Below, piece after piece: positions 18,575 to 31,660 of a DNA stretch of 64,000 bases; the stretch's first letter is position 1, and every line of letters starts with the position of its first letter. The notes beneath the pieces are model-generated. The model was not told where the DNA came from and did no database searches. It worked only from the letters and a program-made list of their open reading frames with translations. Location: contig NZ_CP095554.1 in NCBI RefSeq assembly GCF_023078375.1, positions 3,588,501 to 3,652,500 of the forward strand, given 5' to 3'. Source of the stretch: Roseomonas gilardii subsp. gilardii. Lineage in GTDB: Bacteria > Pseudomonadota > Alphaproteobacteria > Acetobacterales > Acetobacteraceae. Both the position numbers and the translations under genes were made by a program.

Positions 18575-20263
18575 TCAGCCCGCCGCCAGCCAGACCGCCG
18601 CATTGCCGGGGAGTTCCGCCGCGCCCTCCAGCGGCAGGCTGGCGGCGAGGAGGCGGCCTTCCGGCAGGGGCACCGATGCCTCCCCCAGGTTGATGGCCAC
18701 CCGCACCCCGCCATTGCGCAGCAGCAGCACATCGGGGGGCGAGGTCTCCCAGGCCAGATCCCCCTGTCCCAGGCCATGCTCCCGCCGTAGGCGCAGCAGG
18801 CGGCAGTAGAGTTCCAGGGTGGAATCCGGCACGCCTTCCTGACGGTCCGCCGCATAGGCGCGGAAGTCCTCCGGCTGCGGCAGCCAGGTCGCCCCGGTGG
18901 GGCTGAAGCCGAAGCCCGGCGCCCCTGCCTCCCAGGGGATCGGCACGCGGCAGCCGTCGCGGCCGGTCTCCGCCCCGCCGGTGCGGAAGAAGGAGGGGTC
19001 CTGGCGGTGGCGGGCCTCCAGCGTGGTGTGCTCCGGCAGGCCGAGTTCCTCACCCTGGTAGATATAGGCCGAACCCGGCAGGGCCAGGGTCAGCAACGCC
19101 ATGGCCCGGGCGCGGCGCAGGCCCAGCGCCTCGTCCGGCTGCTCGCCCGCCGCATCGATGCCGGGCGGGCGGGTGCCCGGCACAGACAGCCCGTAGCGGG
19201 AGGCATGGCGCACCGTGTCGTGGTTGGACAGGACCCAGGTGGTCGGCGCCCCCACGGCGGCGGCCGCCCGGAGGGAGGCGTCGATCACCCGCCGGAGTTC
19301 CGCCGCGTCCCAAAGGGCGGTCAGGTAGTCGAAGTTGAAAGCCTGCTGCATCTCATCCGGGCGGACATAGCGGGCGAGGCGGGACTGCGGCTTCACCCAG
19401 GCCTCCGCCACCATCATCCGGTCGCCGGGATAGGCAGCCAGGACGCGGCGCCAGTCGCGGTAGATCGCGTGCACTCCCTCCTGGTCCCACATCGGCCCCA
19501 TGTCGGGTGCCGGGCCGTCGCCGTCCTCCCCCTCGATCATGGTGGCCTGCCCGCTCCATTCCGGCAGGCCGGGGGCCTTGACCAGCCCATGTGCGACATC
19601 GACGCGGAAGCCGTCCACGCCCCGGTCGAGCCAGAAGCGCAGGATGCTCTCGAACTCGGCGCGGACCTCGGGGTGCTCCCAGTCGAAATCCGGCTGCCGC
19701 CGGTCGAAGAGGTGCAGGTACCACTGCGTGTCGCCAGGGGCGCGTGACCAGGCGGAGCCACCGAAGACGCTGCGCCAGTCATTGGGCGGCACCTCCCCGC
19801 CGGTTGCCTCTCCCTGGGGTCTGCGCCCGTCGCGGAAGATATAGCGTGCGCGTTCCAGGCTCCCGGGCGGCGTGCGGAGGGCCGCCTGGAACCAGGGATG
19901 CTCATCCGAACTGTGGTTCGGCACCAGGTCCACGATCACCCGCAGCCCCAGCGCATGGGCCTGGTGCAGGAGGCGGTCGAAATCCGCCAGCGTGCCGAAG
20001 AGCGGGTCCACATCCCGGTAATCCGCGACATCGTAGCCCCCATCGGCCTGCGGCGAGCGGTAGAAGGGCGAGAGCCAGATCGCATCCACCCCCAGCCGCG
20101 CCACATAGGGCAGGCGGGCGGCGATGCCCGGCAGGTCCCCCACCCCGTCACCATCGGAATCGGCGAAGGAGCGCGGGTAGATCTGGTAGATCACGGCCGA
20201 GCGCCACCATTCGGCGCCGGGACGGTGTGAGGAAGGAAGGGCCGCGGTCGCGACTTGATCCAT
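18575..20263 (-). CDS. GH13 alpha-glucosidase / alpha-amylase family enzyme
   Basis: 562 residues from the ATG at 20263 (MDQVATAALP). TIM-barrel GH13 with all conserved regions: DLVPNHSSDEHPWF (region I), GFRVDVAHGL with nucleophile Asp222 (region II), MMVAEAWV with acid/base Glu287 (region III) and WVLSNHD with Asp349 (region IV). The start WWRSAVIYQIYPRSFADSDGDGVGDL is typical of oligo-1,6-glucosidase/alpha-glucosidase subfamilies. No signal peptide, so cytosolic breakdown of small alpha-glucosides is likely. It is followed downstream by gor after the repeats; no maltose transporter nearby. Confidence 0.9.
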   Translation of the reverse strand: MDQVATAALPSSHRPGAEWWRSAVIYQIYPRSFADSDGDGVGDLPGIAARLPYVARLGVDAIWLSPFYRSPQADGGYDVADYRDVDPLFGTLADFDRLLHQAHALGLRVIVDLVPNHSSDEHPWFQAALRTPPGSLERARYIFRDGRRPQGEATGGEVPPNDWRSVFGGSAWSRAPGDTQWYLHLFDRRQPDFDWEHPEVRAEFESILRFWLDRGVDGFRVDVAHGLVKAPGLPEWSGQATMIEGEDGDGPAPDMGPMWDQEGVHAIYRDWRRVLAAYPGDRMMVAEAWVKPQSRLARYVRPDEMQQAFNFDYLTALWDAAELRRVIDASLRAAAAVGAPTTWVLSNHDTVRHASRYGLSVPGTRPPGIDAAGEQPDEALGLRRARAMALLTLALPGSAYIYQGEELGLPEHTTLEARHRQDPSFFRTGGAETGRDGCRVPIPWEAGAPGFGFSPTGATWLPQPEDFRAYAADRQEGVPDSTLELYCRLLRLRREHGLGQGDLAWETSPPDVLLLRNGGVRVAINLGEASVPLPEGRLLAASLPLEGAAELPGNAAVWLAAG

Positions 20264-20393
20264 GCCGGTCGTCCTGCTTGCTGGTCCTGCCGCACCCAAC
20301 ACCCGCCGCGCTGCGGGGTTGAGGCGAAAGCGGGAGGCATCCGCCCCGAGGGCCTTGCGGCACCACGACATGGCGGCCGCCGGGCCATGGCGC

Positions 20394-20816
20394 TCAGACC
20401 TTGTGCGTGGTCAGCAGAAGGCTGGTCTCGGTCGAGGCCACGCCCCGGATCTGTCGTATCCGCTGGAGCGCGGCATCGAAACCCTCCAGCGTGCCGGTCG
20501 CCAGTTCCACCACGAGGTCCCAGCGGCCATTCGTGCTGTGGACCGCCGCCACCTCCGCCATGCCGCGCAGGGAACGCAGCACCGCCTCGGTCCGTTCCCC
20601 GGCCACCTCGATCAGGGTGATGGCGCGGATCCGTCCCGCCTCCGCCTCCGGCATCAGCCGCAGGGTGAAGCCCTGGATCACCCCGCTGGCCTGGAGGCGG
20701 TCCAGCCGGTTCTGCACCGTGCCGCGCGAGACCTTCAGCAGGGAAGCCAGGCTCGCGACCGGCAGGCGCGCATTGTCCCGCAGCAGGGCGATGAGGTTCC
20801 GGTCGATATCGTCCAT
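20394..20816 (-). CDS. Lrp/AsnC-family transcriptional regulator
   Basis: 140 residues. N-terminal helix-turn-helix (IDRNLIALLRDNARLPVASLASLLKVSRGTVQNRLDRLQASG) and a C-terminal RAM ligand-binding domain (about 65-140) with AEVAAVHSTNGRWDLVVEL. Such proteins bind DNA as dimers or octamers and respond to amino acids. It is divergent from the NCS2 permease gene (317 bp between starts), which may be its target along with itself (inference). Confidence 0.9.
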   Translation of the reverse strand: MDDIDRNLIALLRDNARLPVASLASLLKVSRGTVQNRLDRLQASGVIQGFTLRLMPEAEAGRIRAITLIEVAGERTEAVLRSLRGMAEVAAVHSTNGRWDLVVELATGTLEGFDAALQRIRQIRGVASTETSLLLTTHKV

Positions 20817-21133
20817 GGATCGCCTGTCCGGAAGGTGGCCGCCCGGTTCCAGCCCGGCAATCCGCAGCCCAGGGCTGACGGATCGCCAGGGTTTCTGACG
20901 ATCCGCTCTATCGCTTCAGCAATCCGGGCACCAGGGGGCCGTGGTGACGGCGGCCTGCCGCATCTTCACGCGAAAGAGGCCCGTTTCTTGGGCTCGCCGG
21001 CTGCTCTTTCATCAGGAGCCCCTCTCCGGACAGGGCCATCCCCCGGCACGGGCTTTGCTTCGGTTCGTTCCAGCATCGCATCCGGCGGCCTTCCAGCACC
21101 CGTCCGGAACCAGGGAAAACAAGGGAGTCGCCG
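20817..21133. promoter_or_regulatory. Divergent regulatory region between the Lrp-type gene and the NCS2 permease gene
   Basis: 317 bp with no gene. It contains a 7-bp inverted repeat CGGATCG-N13-CGATCCG (20879-20885 / 20899-20905), 63 bp upstream of the regulator start, a candidate operator. An AAGGGAG ribosome-binding site precedes the permease ATG. Confidence 0.45.
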
Positions 21134-22564
21134 ATGTCGGGACGCATGGGGGCCAGGGCTGGCCGGGCGGGCACGGGCCCGCATCCGGTGGACCGGATGC
21201 TGCCGCTGCCGAAGCTGGTGCCGCTCGCGCTTCAGCACGTGCTGGTCATGTATGCGGGCGCCGTGGCGGTGCCACTGATCATCGGGCGGGCACTGAACCT
21301 TTCGCCGCAGGAGGTCGCCTTCCTGATCTCCGCGGACCTTTTTGCCTGCGGCCTGGCGACGCTGGTGCAGTGCCTGGGCTTCCCCGGCTTCGGCATCCGC
21401 CTGCCGGTGATGATGGGCGTGACCTTCGCCGCCGTGGGGCCGATGCTCTCCATGGCCGCCACGCCGGATGTCGGGCTGCTGGGCATCTACGGCTCGGTGA
21501 TCGCCGCCGGCCTCTTCGGGGTGCTGGTGGCCCCTTTCGTCAGCCGGCTGCTGCCGCTTTTCCCGCCCGTGGTCACGGGCACCATCATCCTGGTGATCGG
21601 CATCTCTCTGATGCGGGTGGGCATCAACTGGGCCGGCGGCGGGCTGCCCATGCTGACGCGCGTGGTCGATGGCGTGCCCTATTCCTACGCCAACCCGAAT
21701 TACGGCCAGCTCACCGGGCTGGGCATCGCCCTCTTCGTGCTGCTGGTGATCCTGGCGCTGATCAAGTGGGGGCGCGGCTTCGTGGCCAATGTCGCGGTGC
21801 TGCTGGGCATCGTGGCGGGCTCGGTGCTGGCCAGCCTGATGGGGGTGATGCATTTCGAGCGCGTCCTGGCCGCCCCCTGGTTCGCCGTGGTGACGCCTTT
21901 CCATTTCGGCATGCCGAGCTTCCACCTCGTGCCCATCGTCACGATGTGCATCGTGATGGTCGTGGTGATGATCGAATCCCTGGGCATGTTCCTGGCCCTG
22001 GGGGAGATGACCGGCCGCCCGGTGGACCAGGATGCGCTGAGCCGCGGGTTGCGCGCCGACGGGCTGGGCACGCTGCTGGGCGGCCTCTTCAACACCTTCC
22101 CCTATACCTCCTTCTCCCAGAATGTCGGGCTGGTGGGCGTGACCGGGGTGCGCTCGCGCTGGGTGACCGTGGCGGCGGGCGTGATCATGCTGGCGCTCGG
22201 CCTGCTGCCGAAGATGTCGGCGCTGGTGGAGGCCGTGCCGCAGGTCGTGCTCGGCGGCGCCGGGCTGGTGATGTTCGGCATGGTGGCGGCCACCGGGGCG
22301 CGCATCCTCGCCCAGGTCGATTTCCGCACCAACCAGAACAACCTCTTCGTCGTCGCCCTGTCCGTGGGCTTCGGCATGATCCCGCTGGCGGCCCCGAACT
22401 TCTTCCGGGCCCTGCCGCATGAGCTGCACCCGCTGCTGGAATCCGGCATCCTGCTCGCCTCCATCGTCGCGGTGGCTCTGAACGCCTTCTTCAACGGCCT
22501 GGGCAGCCGGGAACAGGCCCGCAGCGACGCCGCCACGGCGGCCGCGGCGGCGGAGCACGCCTGA
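21134..22564 (+). CDS. NCS2-family xanthine/uracil permease
   Basis: 476 residues. Starts with a basic tail, then LPLPKLVPLALQHVLVMYAGAVAVPL (TM1, with the conserved QH). Signature segments include the QNVGLVGVTGVRSRW motif (family N-x-G-x4-T-G-x-x-S-R; about residues 334-348), the ESLGMFLALGEMTGRP substrate loop and about 14 TM helices. Nucleobase:proton symporter; the ESLGMFLALGEMTGRP motif fits the xanthine/urate branch better than uracil, but this is only a reading by eye. Ends in an Ala-rich tail. Ribosome-binding site AAGGGAG is well placed. Confidence 0.88.
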   Translation: MSGRMGARAGRAGTGPHPVDRMLPLPKLVPLALQHVLVMYAGAVAVPLIIGRALNLSPQEVAFLISADLFACGLATLVQCLGFPGFGIRLPVMMGVTFAAVGPMLSMAATPDVGLLGIYGSVIAAGLFGVLVAPFVSRLLPLFPPVVTGTIILVIGISLMRVGINWAGGGLPMLTRVVDGVPYSYANPNYGQLTGLGIALFVLLVILALIKWGRGFVANVAVLLGIVAGSVLASLMGVMHFERVLAAPWFAVVTPFHFGMPSFHLVPIVTMCIVMVVVMIESLGMFLALGEMTGRPVDQDALSRGLRADGLGTLLGGLFNTFPYTSFSQNVGLVGVTGVRSRWVTVAAGVIMLALGLLPKMSALVEAVPQVVLGGAGLVMFGMVAATGARILAQVDFRTNQNNLFVVALSVGFGMIPLAAPNFFRALPHELHPLLESGILLASIVAVALNAFFNGLGSREQARSDAATAAAAAEHA

Positions 22565-22683
22565 GGGCGGAGCGGCCTCCCCCATCGCCGCGGCCCTGTC
22601 CGAAGGGCAGGGCTGCCGGCCCGGCGGATTGACCTCGCCGGCCACAGGCCACAGCCTCCCCGCCACGCAGCGGAGGAACCCCG

Positions 22684-23463
22684 ATGGCCGACGAGAAACT
22701 GGTCCTGTCGGAGCGGCAGGGGCGGGTGGGCCTGATCACGCTCGACCGCCCCAAGGCGCTCAACGCGCTCAGCGATTCGCTGATGGCGCAACTGGGCGAG
22801 GCGCTGCTCGCCTTCGATGCCGATGAGGAGATCGGCGCCATCGTGCTGACCGGCAGCGAGCGCGCCTTCGCCGCCGGGGCCGATATCCGGGAGATGAAGG
22901 ACCGCCGCTTCCCGGACGTTTACCGGAACGACTTCATCGGCCAGCGCTGGGAAACGATCCTGCAGGTGCGCAAGCCGGTCATCGCGGCGGTGGCGGGCCA
23001 TGCGCTGGGCGGCGGCTGCGAGCTGGCGATGATGTGCGACATGATCGTCGCCGCCGACACGGCGAAGTTCGGCCAGCCGGAGATCAATATCGGCATCCTG
23101 CCCGGCGCCGGCGGCACGCAGCGGCTGACCCGGGCGGTGGGCAAGTCCAAGGCCATGGACCTGATCCTGACCGCGCGGATCATGGATGCCGCGGAGGCCG
23201 AGCGCAGCGGGCTGGTGGCGCGGGTGGTGCCGGCGGCGGAACTGCTGCCCCAGGTCCTGGAGATGGCGGCGCGGATCGCCGCCCTCCCCCCGACCTCGGT
23301 CGCCATGGCCAAGGCCGCCGTCAACGCCGCCTTCGAGACCACGCTGCGGGAGGGCGTGCGGCTGGAGCGCCAGCTCTTCCTCAGCCTCTTCGGCACGCCG
23401 GGGCAGGTCGAGGGCATGGCCGCCTTCGTCGAGAAGCGGAAGCCCGATTTCGGGCGCGGCTGA
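22684..23463 (+). CDS. Enoyl-CoA hydratase (crotonase family)
   Basis: 259 residues, the usual length. Crotonase fold with the oxyanion-hole segments [11 protein letters not shown] (residues 60-70) and [16 protein letters not shown] (about 103-118), and both catalytic glutamates in the expected places (GGCEL and [19 protein letters not shown]). Hydrates trans-2-enoyl-CoA in beta-oxidation. Ends 154 bp before rpsT. Ribosome-binding site GGAGG precedes the ATG. Confidence 0.9.
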   Translation: MADEKLVLSERQGRVGLITLDRPKALNALSDSLMAQLGEALLAFDADEEIGAIVLTGSERAFAAGADIREMKDRRFPDVYRNDFIGQRWETILQVRKPVIAAVAGHALGGGCELAMMCDMIVAADTAKFGQPEINIGILPGAGGTQRLTRAVGKSKAMDLILTARIMDAAEAERSGLVARVVPAAELLPQVLEMAARIAALPPTSVAMAKAAVNAAFETTLREGVRLERQLFLSLFGTPGQVEGMAAFVEKRKPDFGRG

Positions 23464-23617
23464 CCGCCTTGCCCCTCCCCCGCCCCCTCCCGCGCGGGGG
23501 TTTGCGGTTGACTTCGCGCCCGCGTGGGGTCTAGAAGCCCCGACCTTCTGCTGTCCCCCTGGTCCTGTCCTGGAGGGTGGCGGCGTTCCACAGACAGATC
23601 GGCAGTCAGTACAGCTC

Positions 23618-23896
23618 ATGGCGAACACGCCCTCTGCGCGTAAGCGCATCCGTCAGACCGAGAAGCGCAACGCGCGCAACACCGCCCGCCGTTCCCGCGT
23701 GCGCACCTTCCTGCGCAAGCTCGAGGACGCGCTCGCCGCCGGCGACAAGAGCCAGGCCCAGGCCGCTTATCAGGCTTTCCAGCCGGAGATGATGCGCGCT
23801 GTCACGAAGGGCGTGCTGCACGCCAACACCGTGGGCCGCAAGCTCTCCCGCCTGTCCGCCCGCGTGAAGGCGCTGGGCGCCACGGTGCAGGGCTAA
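23618..23896 (+). CDS. rpsT: 30S ribosomal protein S20
   Basis: 92 residues: [21 protein letters not shown], basic helices typical of S20, which binds 16S rRNA. ATG at 23618; the open frame upstream is non-coding. Placed just before dnaA, as in many alphaproteobacteria. Followed by a strong intrinsic terminator. Confidence 0.97.
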   Translation: MANTPSARKRIRQTEKRNARNTARRSRVRTFLRKLEDALAAGDKSQAQAAYQAFQPEMMRAVTKGVLHANTVGRKLSRLSARVKALGATVQG

Positions 23897-23927
23897 AAAT
23901 TCGATCACACCTCTGGTAGGTGTGTTG

Positions 23928-23963
23928 ACGGCCCGGATCGTTCTGATTCGGGCCGTAATTTTT
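23928..23963 (+). terminator. Rho-independent terminator after rpsT
   Basis: Stem ACGGCCCG (23928-23935) with CGGGCCGT (23949-23956) followed by AATTTTT. A smaller hairpin CACACC/GGTGTG (23908-23926) precedes it. Confidence 0.85.
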
Positions 23964-24254
23964 GCAGGCTTTTCAAAGCAGTTAGCCGATGAGGCTAAGA
24001 CGTCATCCGAATTTTGGTTGGCTCTTCACGGCTTCGTTGCAACAGTGTGACTCGGGAGTCGGGGCCTCGCTCTGACTCTTCTTGATCGGCTCCGGGCTTC
24101 GCGCTGATGTGCCCCCACCCTGGATGGGAGAGGGGGTACCACGCGCCCCCCTTTTCGCCAAGGGTGGTGACGGAGCCGGTCCGGGTCAGGCCAGGTTATC
24201 CGGCCCTGTCGGCCGGTCGAGGGAGAGCGGCGCGAGCCGCGGTTCGGAGAGAGG
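23964..24254. promoter_or_regulatory. Upstream region of dnaA
   Basis: About 290 bp without a gene, AT-richer in its first third, which should hold the dnaA promoter. Only one weak DnaA-box-like TTATCCGG (about 24197) was seen and no AT-rich unwinding element, so this does not look like a full oriC. Confidence 0.4.
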
Positions 24255-25733
24255 ATGCGGATGCTCATGCAGCAGGAAGACCTCGGCAGCCCCTCTCCCG
24301 TCCTCTCCGGCACCGGCCTGGATTCCGCCAATGTCACCGAGGCCTGGGCGCGCATCCGTGGCCGCCTGCGCGAGGAAATCGGCGAAATCGAGTACCGCAC
24401 CTGGATGCGCCAGATGACCCTGGCGGCCATCGAGGGCGAGGAGGCGGTGGTGCAGGTGCCCTCCCGCTTCCTGCGCGACTGGCTGCGCAGCCAGTACGGG
24501 GACAGGCTGCGCGCGCTCTGGCAGGCCGAGAATCTGGGCGTGCGCCGGGTGGACATCCGCGTGGCGCCGGCACCGGCGGCCGATGGCGCGACGGTGGACG
24601 GCGAGGCCATGCCGCGTGCCCTGCCGGAGCAGGCACGCCCGGCCGAGGCCCGCGCCGCCGATCCCGCCCGGGCCGCCGATCCCCGCAACGCCGATCCCCG
24701 CAACGACTGGGCGGCGCCGCTCGATCCGCGCTTCACCTTCGACAGCTTCGTGGTCGGCAAGCCGAACGAGTTCGCCTATGCCTGCGCCCGCCGCGTGGCG
24801 GAGAAGCCGGCGAGCCCGGGATTCAACCCGCTTTTCCTCTATGGCGGCGTCGGGCTGGGCAAGACGCATCTGATGCATTCGATCGCCTGGGCGCTGCGCG
24901 AGCCCGGCCTCGACCGCTCGGTGGCCTATATGTCCGCCGAGAAGTTCATGTACCGCTTCATCGCGGCGCTGCGTTCGCAGAGCACGATGGAGTTCAAGGA
25001 GAGCCTCCGCTCCGTCGACGTCCTGATGATCGACGACCTGCAGTTCCTGATCGGCAAGGACAACACGCAGGAGGAGTTCTTCCACACCTTCAACGCGCTG
25101 GTGGATGCCGGCAAGCAGATCGTGGTCTCCGCCGACAAGTCGCCCTCCGACCTGTCGGGGCTGGAGGACCGGCTGCGCACACGGCTCGGCTGCGGCATGG
25201 TGGCCGATATCCACGCCACCACCTACGAGTTGCGCATCTCGATCCTGGAGGCCAAGGCGCAGGCGGCGGGCATCCCGGTGCCGGCGCGGGTGCTGGAATA
25301 CCTCGCGCACAAGATCACCTCGAACGTGCGGGAGCTGGAAGGCGCGCTGAACCGGCTGATCGCCCATTCCGGCCTGTTCGGCCGCCCGGTGACGCTGGAA
25401 AGCTGCCAGGAGGTCCTGCACGACATCCTGCGCGCCCATGACCGCCGCGTGACGATCGAGGAGATCCAGAAGCGCGTCGCCGAGCACTACAACATGCGCC
25501 TCGCCGACATGTCCTCGGCCCGCCGCGCCCGCAATGTGGCCCGGCCGCGGCAGGTGGCGATGTACCTGGCCAAGCAGCTCACCTCGCGCTCCCTGCCCGA
25601 GATCGGGCGCAAGTTCGGCAATCGTGACCACACCACCGTCATGCATGCCGTGGCCAAGGTGCAGGAGCTGATGCAGCAGGATGCCGGCTTCGCCGAGGAT
25701 GTCGAGCTGCTGCGGCGGATGCTGGAGACCTAA
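24255..25733 (+). CDS. dnaA: Chromosomal replication initiator DnaA
   Basis: 492 residues; in-frame ATGs at 24255, 24261 and 24267 compete. Domain I (about 25-95, WARIRGRLREEIGEIEYRTW), an Ala/Pro/Asp-rich linker (domain II) containing a repeated ADPARAADPRNADPRND stretch, the AAA+ domain with Walker A GGVGLGKTH and Walker B LMIDDLQF, and domain IV with the DnaA signature GNRDHTTVMHAV. Binds DnaA boxes and opens oriC. Heads dnaA-dnaN-recF-gyrB. Confidence 0.97.
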   Translation: MRMLMQQEDLGSPSPVLSGTGLDSANVTEAWARIRGRLREEIGEIEYRTWMRQMTLAAIEGEEAVVQVPSRFLRDWLRSQYGDRLRALWQAENLGVRRVDIRVAPAPAADGATVDGEAMPRALPEQARPAEARAADPARAADPRNADPRNDWAAPLDPRFTFDSFVVGKPNEFAYACARRVAEKPASPGFNPLFLYGGVGLGKTHLMHSIAWALREPGLDRSVAYMSAEKFMYRFIAALRSQSTMEFKESLRSVDVLMIDDLQFLIGKDNTQEEFFHTFNALVDAGKQIVVSADKSPSDLSGLEDRLRTRLGCGMVADIHATTYELRISILEAKAQAAGIPVPARVLEYLAHKITSNVRELEGALNRLIAHSGLFGRPVTLESCQEVLHDILRAHDRRVTIEEIQKRVAEHYNMRLADMSSARRARNVARPRQVAMYLAKQLTSRSLPEIGRKFGNRDHTTVMHAVAKVQELMQQDAGFAEDVELLRRMLET

Positions 25734-25918
25734 TCTCCCCCCGGCGCCGGGTTCCCGGGCGCCACCCCCTTCCGCTCCGCCCGGCCGCGCCGGAATGGGG
25801 GCCGAAATGCGGGCGGGTGCCCCGCTTCCCCGGGTTTGGGCGGGATGATAGGAATGTCCCCTTGTCAACGCAGGGTCCCCGGCTCCGGGACCCCCAACAG
25901 CTTCGAGGATAGGCGCCG

Positions 25919-27058
25919 ATGAAGTTCACGGTGGACCGGGCGGTGCTGCTGAAGGCGCTCGCGCATGTCCAGAGCGTCGTCGAGCGTCGCAACACCATCC
26001 CCATCCTGGCCAATGTCCTGCTGGATGCCGCGCAGGACCGGCTGACGCTGACCGCCACCGACATGGAGATCGCGGTGGTGGAGGAGATCACCAGCGGCGT
26101 CGAGGTGACGCAGCCGGGCCGCTGCACCGCCCCGGCGGCGACGCTCTACGAGATCGCGCGCAAGCTGGGCGACGGGCTGAAGGTGGAGTTCGACCAGGCG
26201 GGCGGCGATGCGCCGCTGGGCCTGCGCGCCGGGCGCTACGTGACCTCGCTGATGGTGCTGCCGGTCGAGGATTTCCCGGCGATGACGGAGGGCAAGCTGC
26301 CGCACCGCTTCAGCCTGCCCGCCGCGACGCTGCGCGAGCTGGTGGACCGCACCCGCTTCGCCATCTCCACCGAGGAGACGCGCTACTACCTGAACGGCAT
26401 CTACCTGCATGTCGCGGAGGGCGAGGATGGCAAGGTGCTGCGCGCCGTGGCGACCGACGGACACCGCCTCGCCCGCGTCGAGGCACCGCTGCCGGAGGGC
26501 GCCTCGGGCATGCCGGGGGTGATCGTGCCGCGCAAGACGGTGGGCGAGGTGCGCAAGCTGGCCGACGAGGCCTCGGGCGAGGATGCGACGGTCGAGGTGC
26601 GGCTCTCCGACACCAAGATCCAGTTCCGCCTCGGCCCGGTGACGCTGACCTCCAAGCTGATCGACGGCACCTTCCCGGAATACGAGCGCGTCATCCCCAA
26701 GGGCAACGACAAGGAGCTCAAGGTGGACCGCGCCCTCTTCGCCCAGGCGGTGGACCGGGTGGCGGCCATCTCCTCCGAGCGTTCGCGGCCGGTGAAGCTG
26801 GCGCTGGGCAGGAACCAGCTCGTCCTCACCGCCTCTTCCCCGGAGCAGGGGCAGGCGCGCGAGGAACTGGACGCGGATGCCGTCAGCTACGCCTCCACGC
26901 CTCTGGAGATCGGCTTCCAGGCCCGCTACCTGAAGGACATCACCGACCAGGTGCAGGGCCAGGTGGTGTTCCGCTTCTCCGACGGTTCCGCCCCCACCAT
27001 CGTGCAGGACGAGGACAAGGCCAGCGCGCTCTATGTGCTGATGCCGATGCGGGTCTGA
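25919..27058 (+). CDS. dnaN: DNA polymerase III beta sliding clamp
   Basis: 379 residues, MKFTVDRAVLLKALAHVQSVVERRNTIPILANVLL to the hallmark C-terminus YVLMPMRV. Three clamp subdomains of about 120 residues. Encircles DNA and tethers polymerase III. It lies 185 bp after dnaA and just before recF, with its own GAGGAT ribosome-binding site. Confidence 0.97.
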   Translation: MKFTVDRAVLLKALAHVQSVVERRNTIPILANVLLDAAQDRLTLTATDMEIAVVEEITSGVEVTQPGRCTAPAATLYEIARKLGDGLKVEFDQAGGDAPLGLRAGRYVTSLMVLPVEDFPAMTEGKLPHRFSLPAATLRELVDRTRFAISTEETRYYLNGIYLHVAEGEDGKVLRAVATDGHRLARVEAPLPEGASGMPGVIVPRKTVGEVRKLADEASGEDATVEVRLSDTKIQFRLGPVTLTSKLIDGTFPEYERVIPKGNDKELKVDRALFAQAVDRVAAISSERSRPVKLALGRNQLVLTASSPEQGQAREELDADAVSYASTPLEIGFQARYLKDITDQVQGQVVFRFSDGSAPTIVQDEDKASALYVLMPMRV

Positions 27059-27116
27059 CCCGCCCTTCCCTGCCTCCCGCCTGGATTGTCCGGGCGCCGC
27101 CGCATCGCCATCTGTG

Positions 27117-30964
<3,848 letters not shown>

Positions 30965-30996
30965 CGTCTGCCCCCGGGGGCAACCGATACCGGCAA

Positions 30997-31025
30997 GGCC
31001 GGGCCCTCCAGGGTCCGGCCTTTTT
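30997..31025 (+). terminator. Rho-independent terminator after gyrB
   Basis: GC-rich stem GGCCGG/CCGGCC extended by CCCT/AGGG (30997-31020), followed by TTTTT. Confidence 0.85.
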
Positions 31026-31131
31026 CCTGTCCGGCGGACGGAAGGACACAGGCCTCCTTTTTTGTAAGATCATTCCAAAATTCAGCCCAATCCGTTTCGG
31101 AAAGGTGCATAAGCATCCCAGGGGAGATGCA

Positions 31132-31623
31132 ATGGACCAGTGGGAACGAAAAGCTCGCCACCGGAGAGCGCGGAAGCGCGGTGTCCGATGGCGGCCGGCT
31201 TTCCTGGCGCTCCTGCTGCCTGGTCTTCTCCTGGGCATCGCGTCCCCGGCCCATGCGGCGGCACCGGCCCAGGACGGGTCCCTGGCCGCCCTGCCCGCGC
31301 AGGCTCCGTCCCCTTCCACACCCGACCATGCAGGGGCCGCGGGCAGCGCGTCCTTCGAGGCGCTGATGCGCGCCGGGGATCAGGCGATGCTGCGGGGCGA
31401 CGTGTCCCGGGCACGGGCCATCTACCAGCGCGCCGTGACGCTCGCCCCGCAATCGGCTGCCGCCTGCCTGTCGCTGGGCTCCACCTACGACCCGAACATG
31501 CTGGCCACGATCGAGGCCCGGGGCGGTGGGCTGATCGACACGGCCAAGGCCCGCGAATGGTATGAGCGCGCGCGGGCGCTGGGCCATCCCGCCGCCGATC
31601 GCGTGCTGAGCCGGCTGCCATGA
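31132..31623 (+). CDS. Exported tetratricopeptide/Sel1-like repeat protein
   Basis: 163 residues from the ATG at 31132, preceded by GGGGAGATGCA. A long basic n-region (MDQWERKARHRRARKRGVR) and hydrophobic core (FLALLLPGLLLGIASPAHA) form a signal peptide. After an Ala/Pro-rich linker comes one TPR (AGDQAMLRGDVSRARAIYQRAVTLAP, about residues 82-107) and a Sel1-like helix pair (DTAKAREWYERARALGHPAA). Probable periplasmic scaffold. It precedes a TAXI binding-protein gene by 37 bp and is probably co-transcribed with it. Confidence 0.7.
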   Translation: MDQWERKARHRRARKRGVRWRPAFLALLLPGLLLGIASPAHAAAPAQDGSLAALPAQAPSPSTPDHAGAAGSASFEALMRAGDQAMLRGDVSRARAIYQRAVTLAPQSAAACLSLGSTYDPNMLATIEARGGGLIDTAKAREWYERARALGHPAADRVLSRLP

Positions 31624-31660
31624 CGCCGCATGCCGCGCGCCACAGGAGGAACACAGCGCC

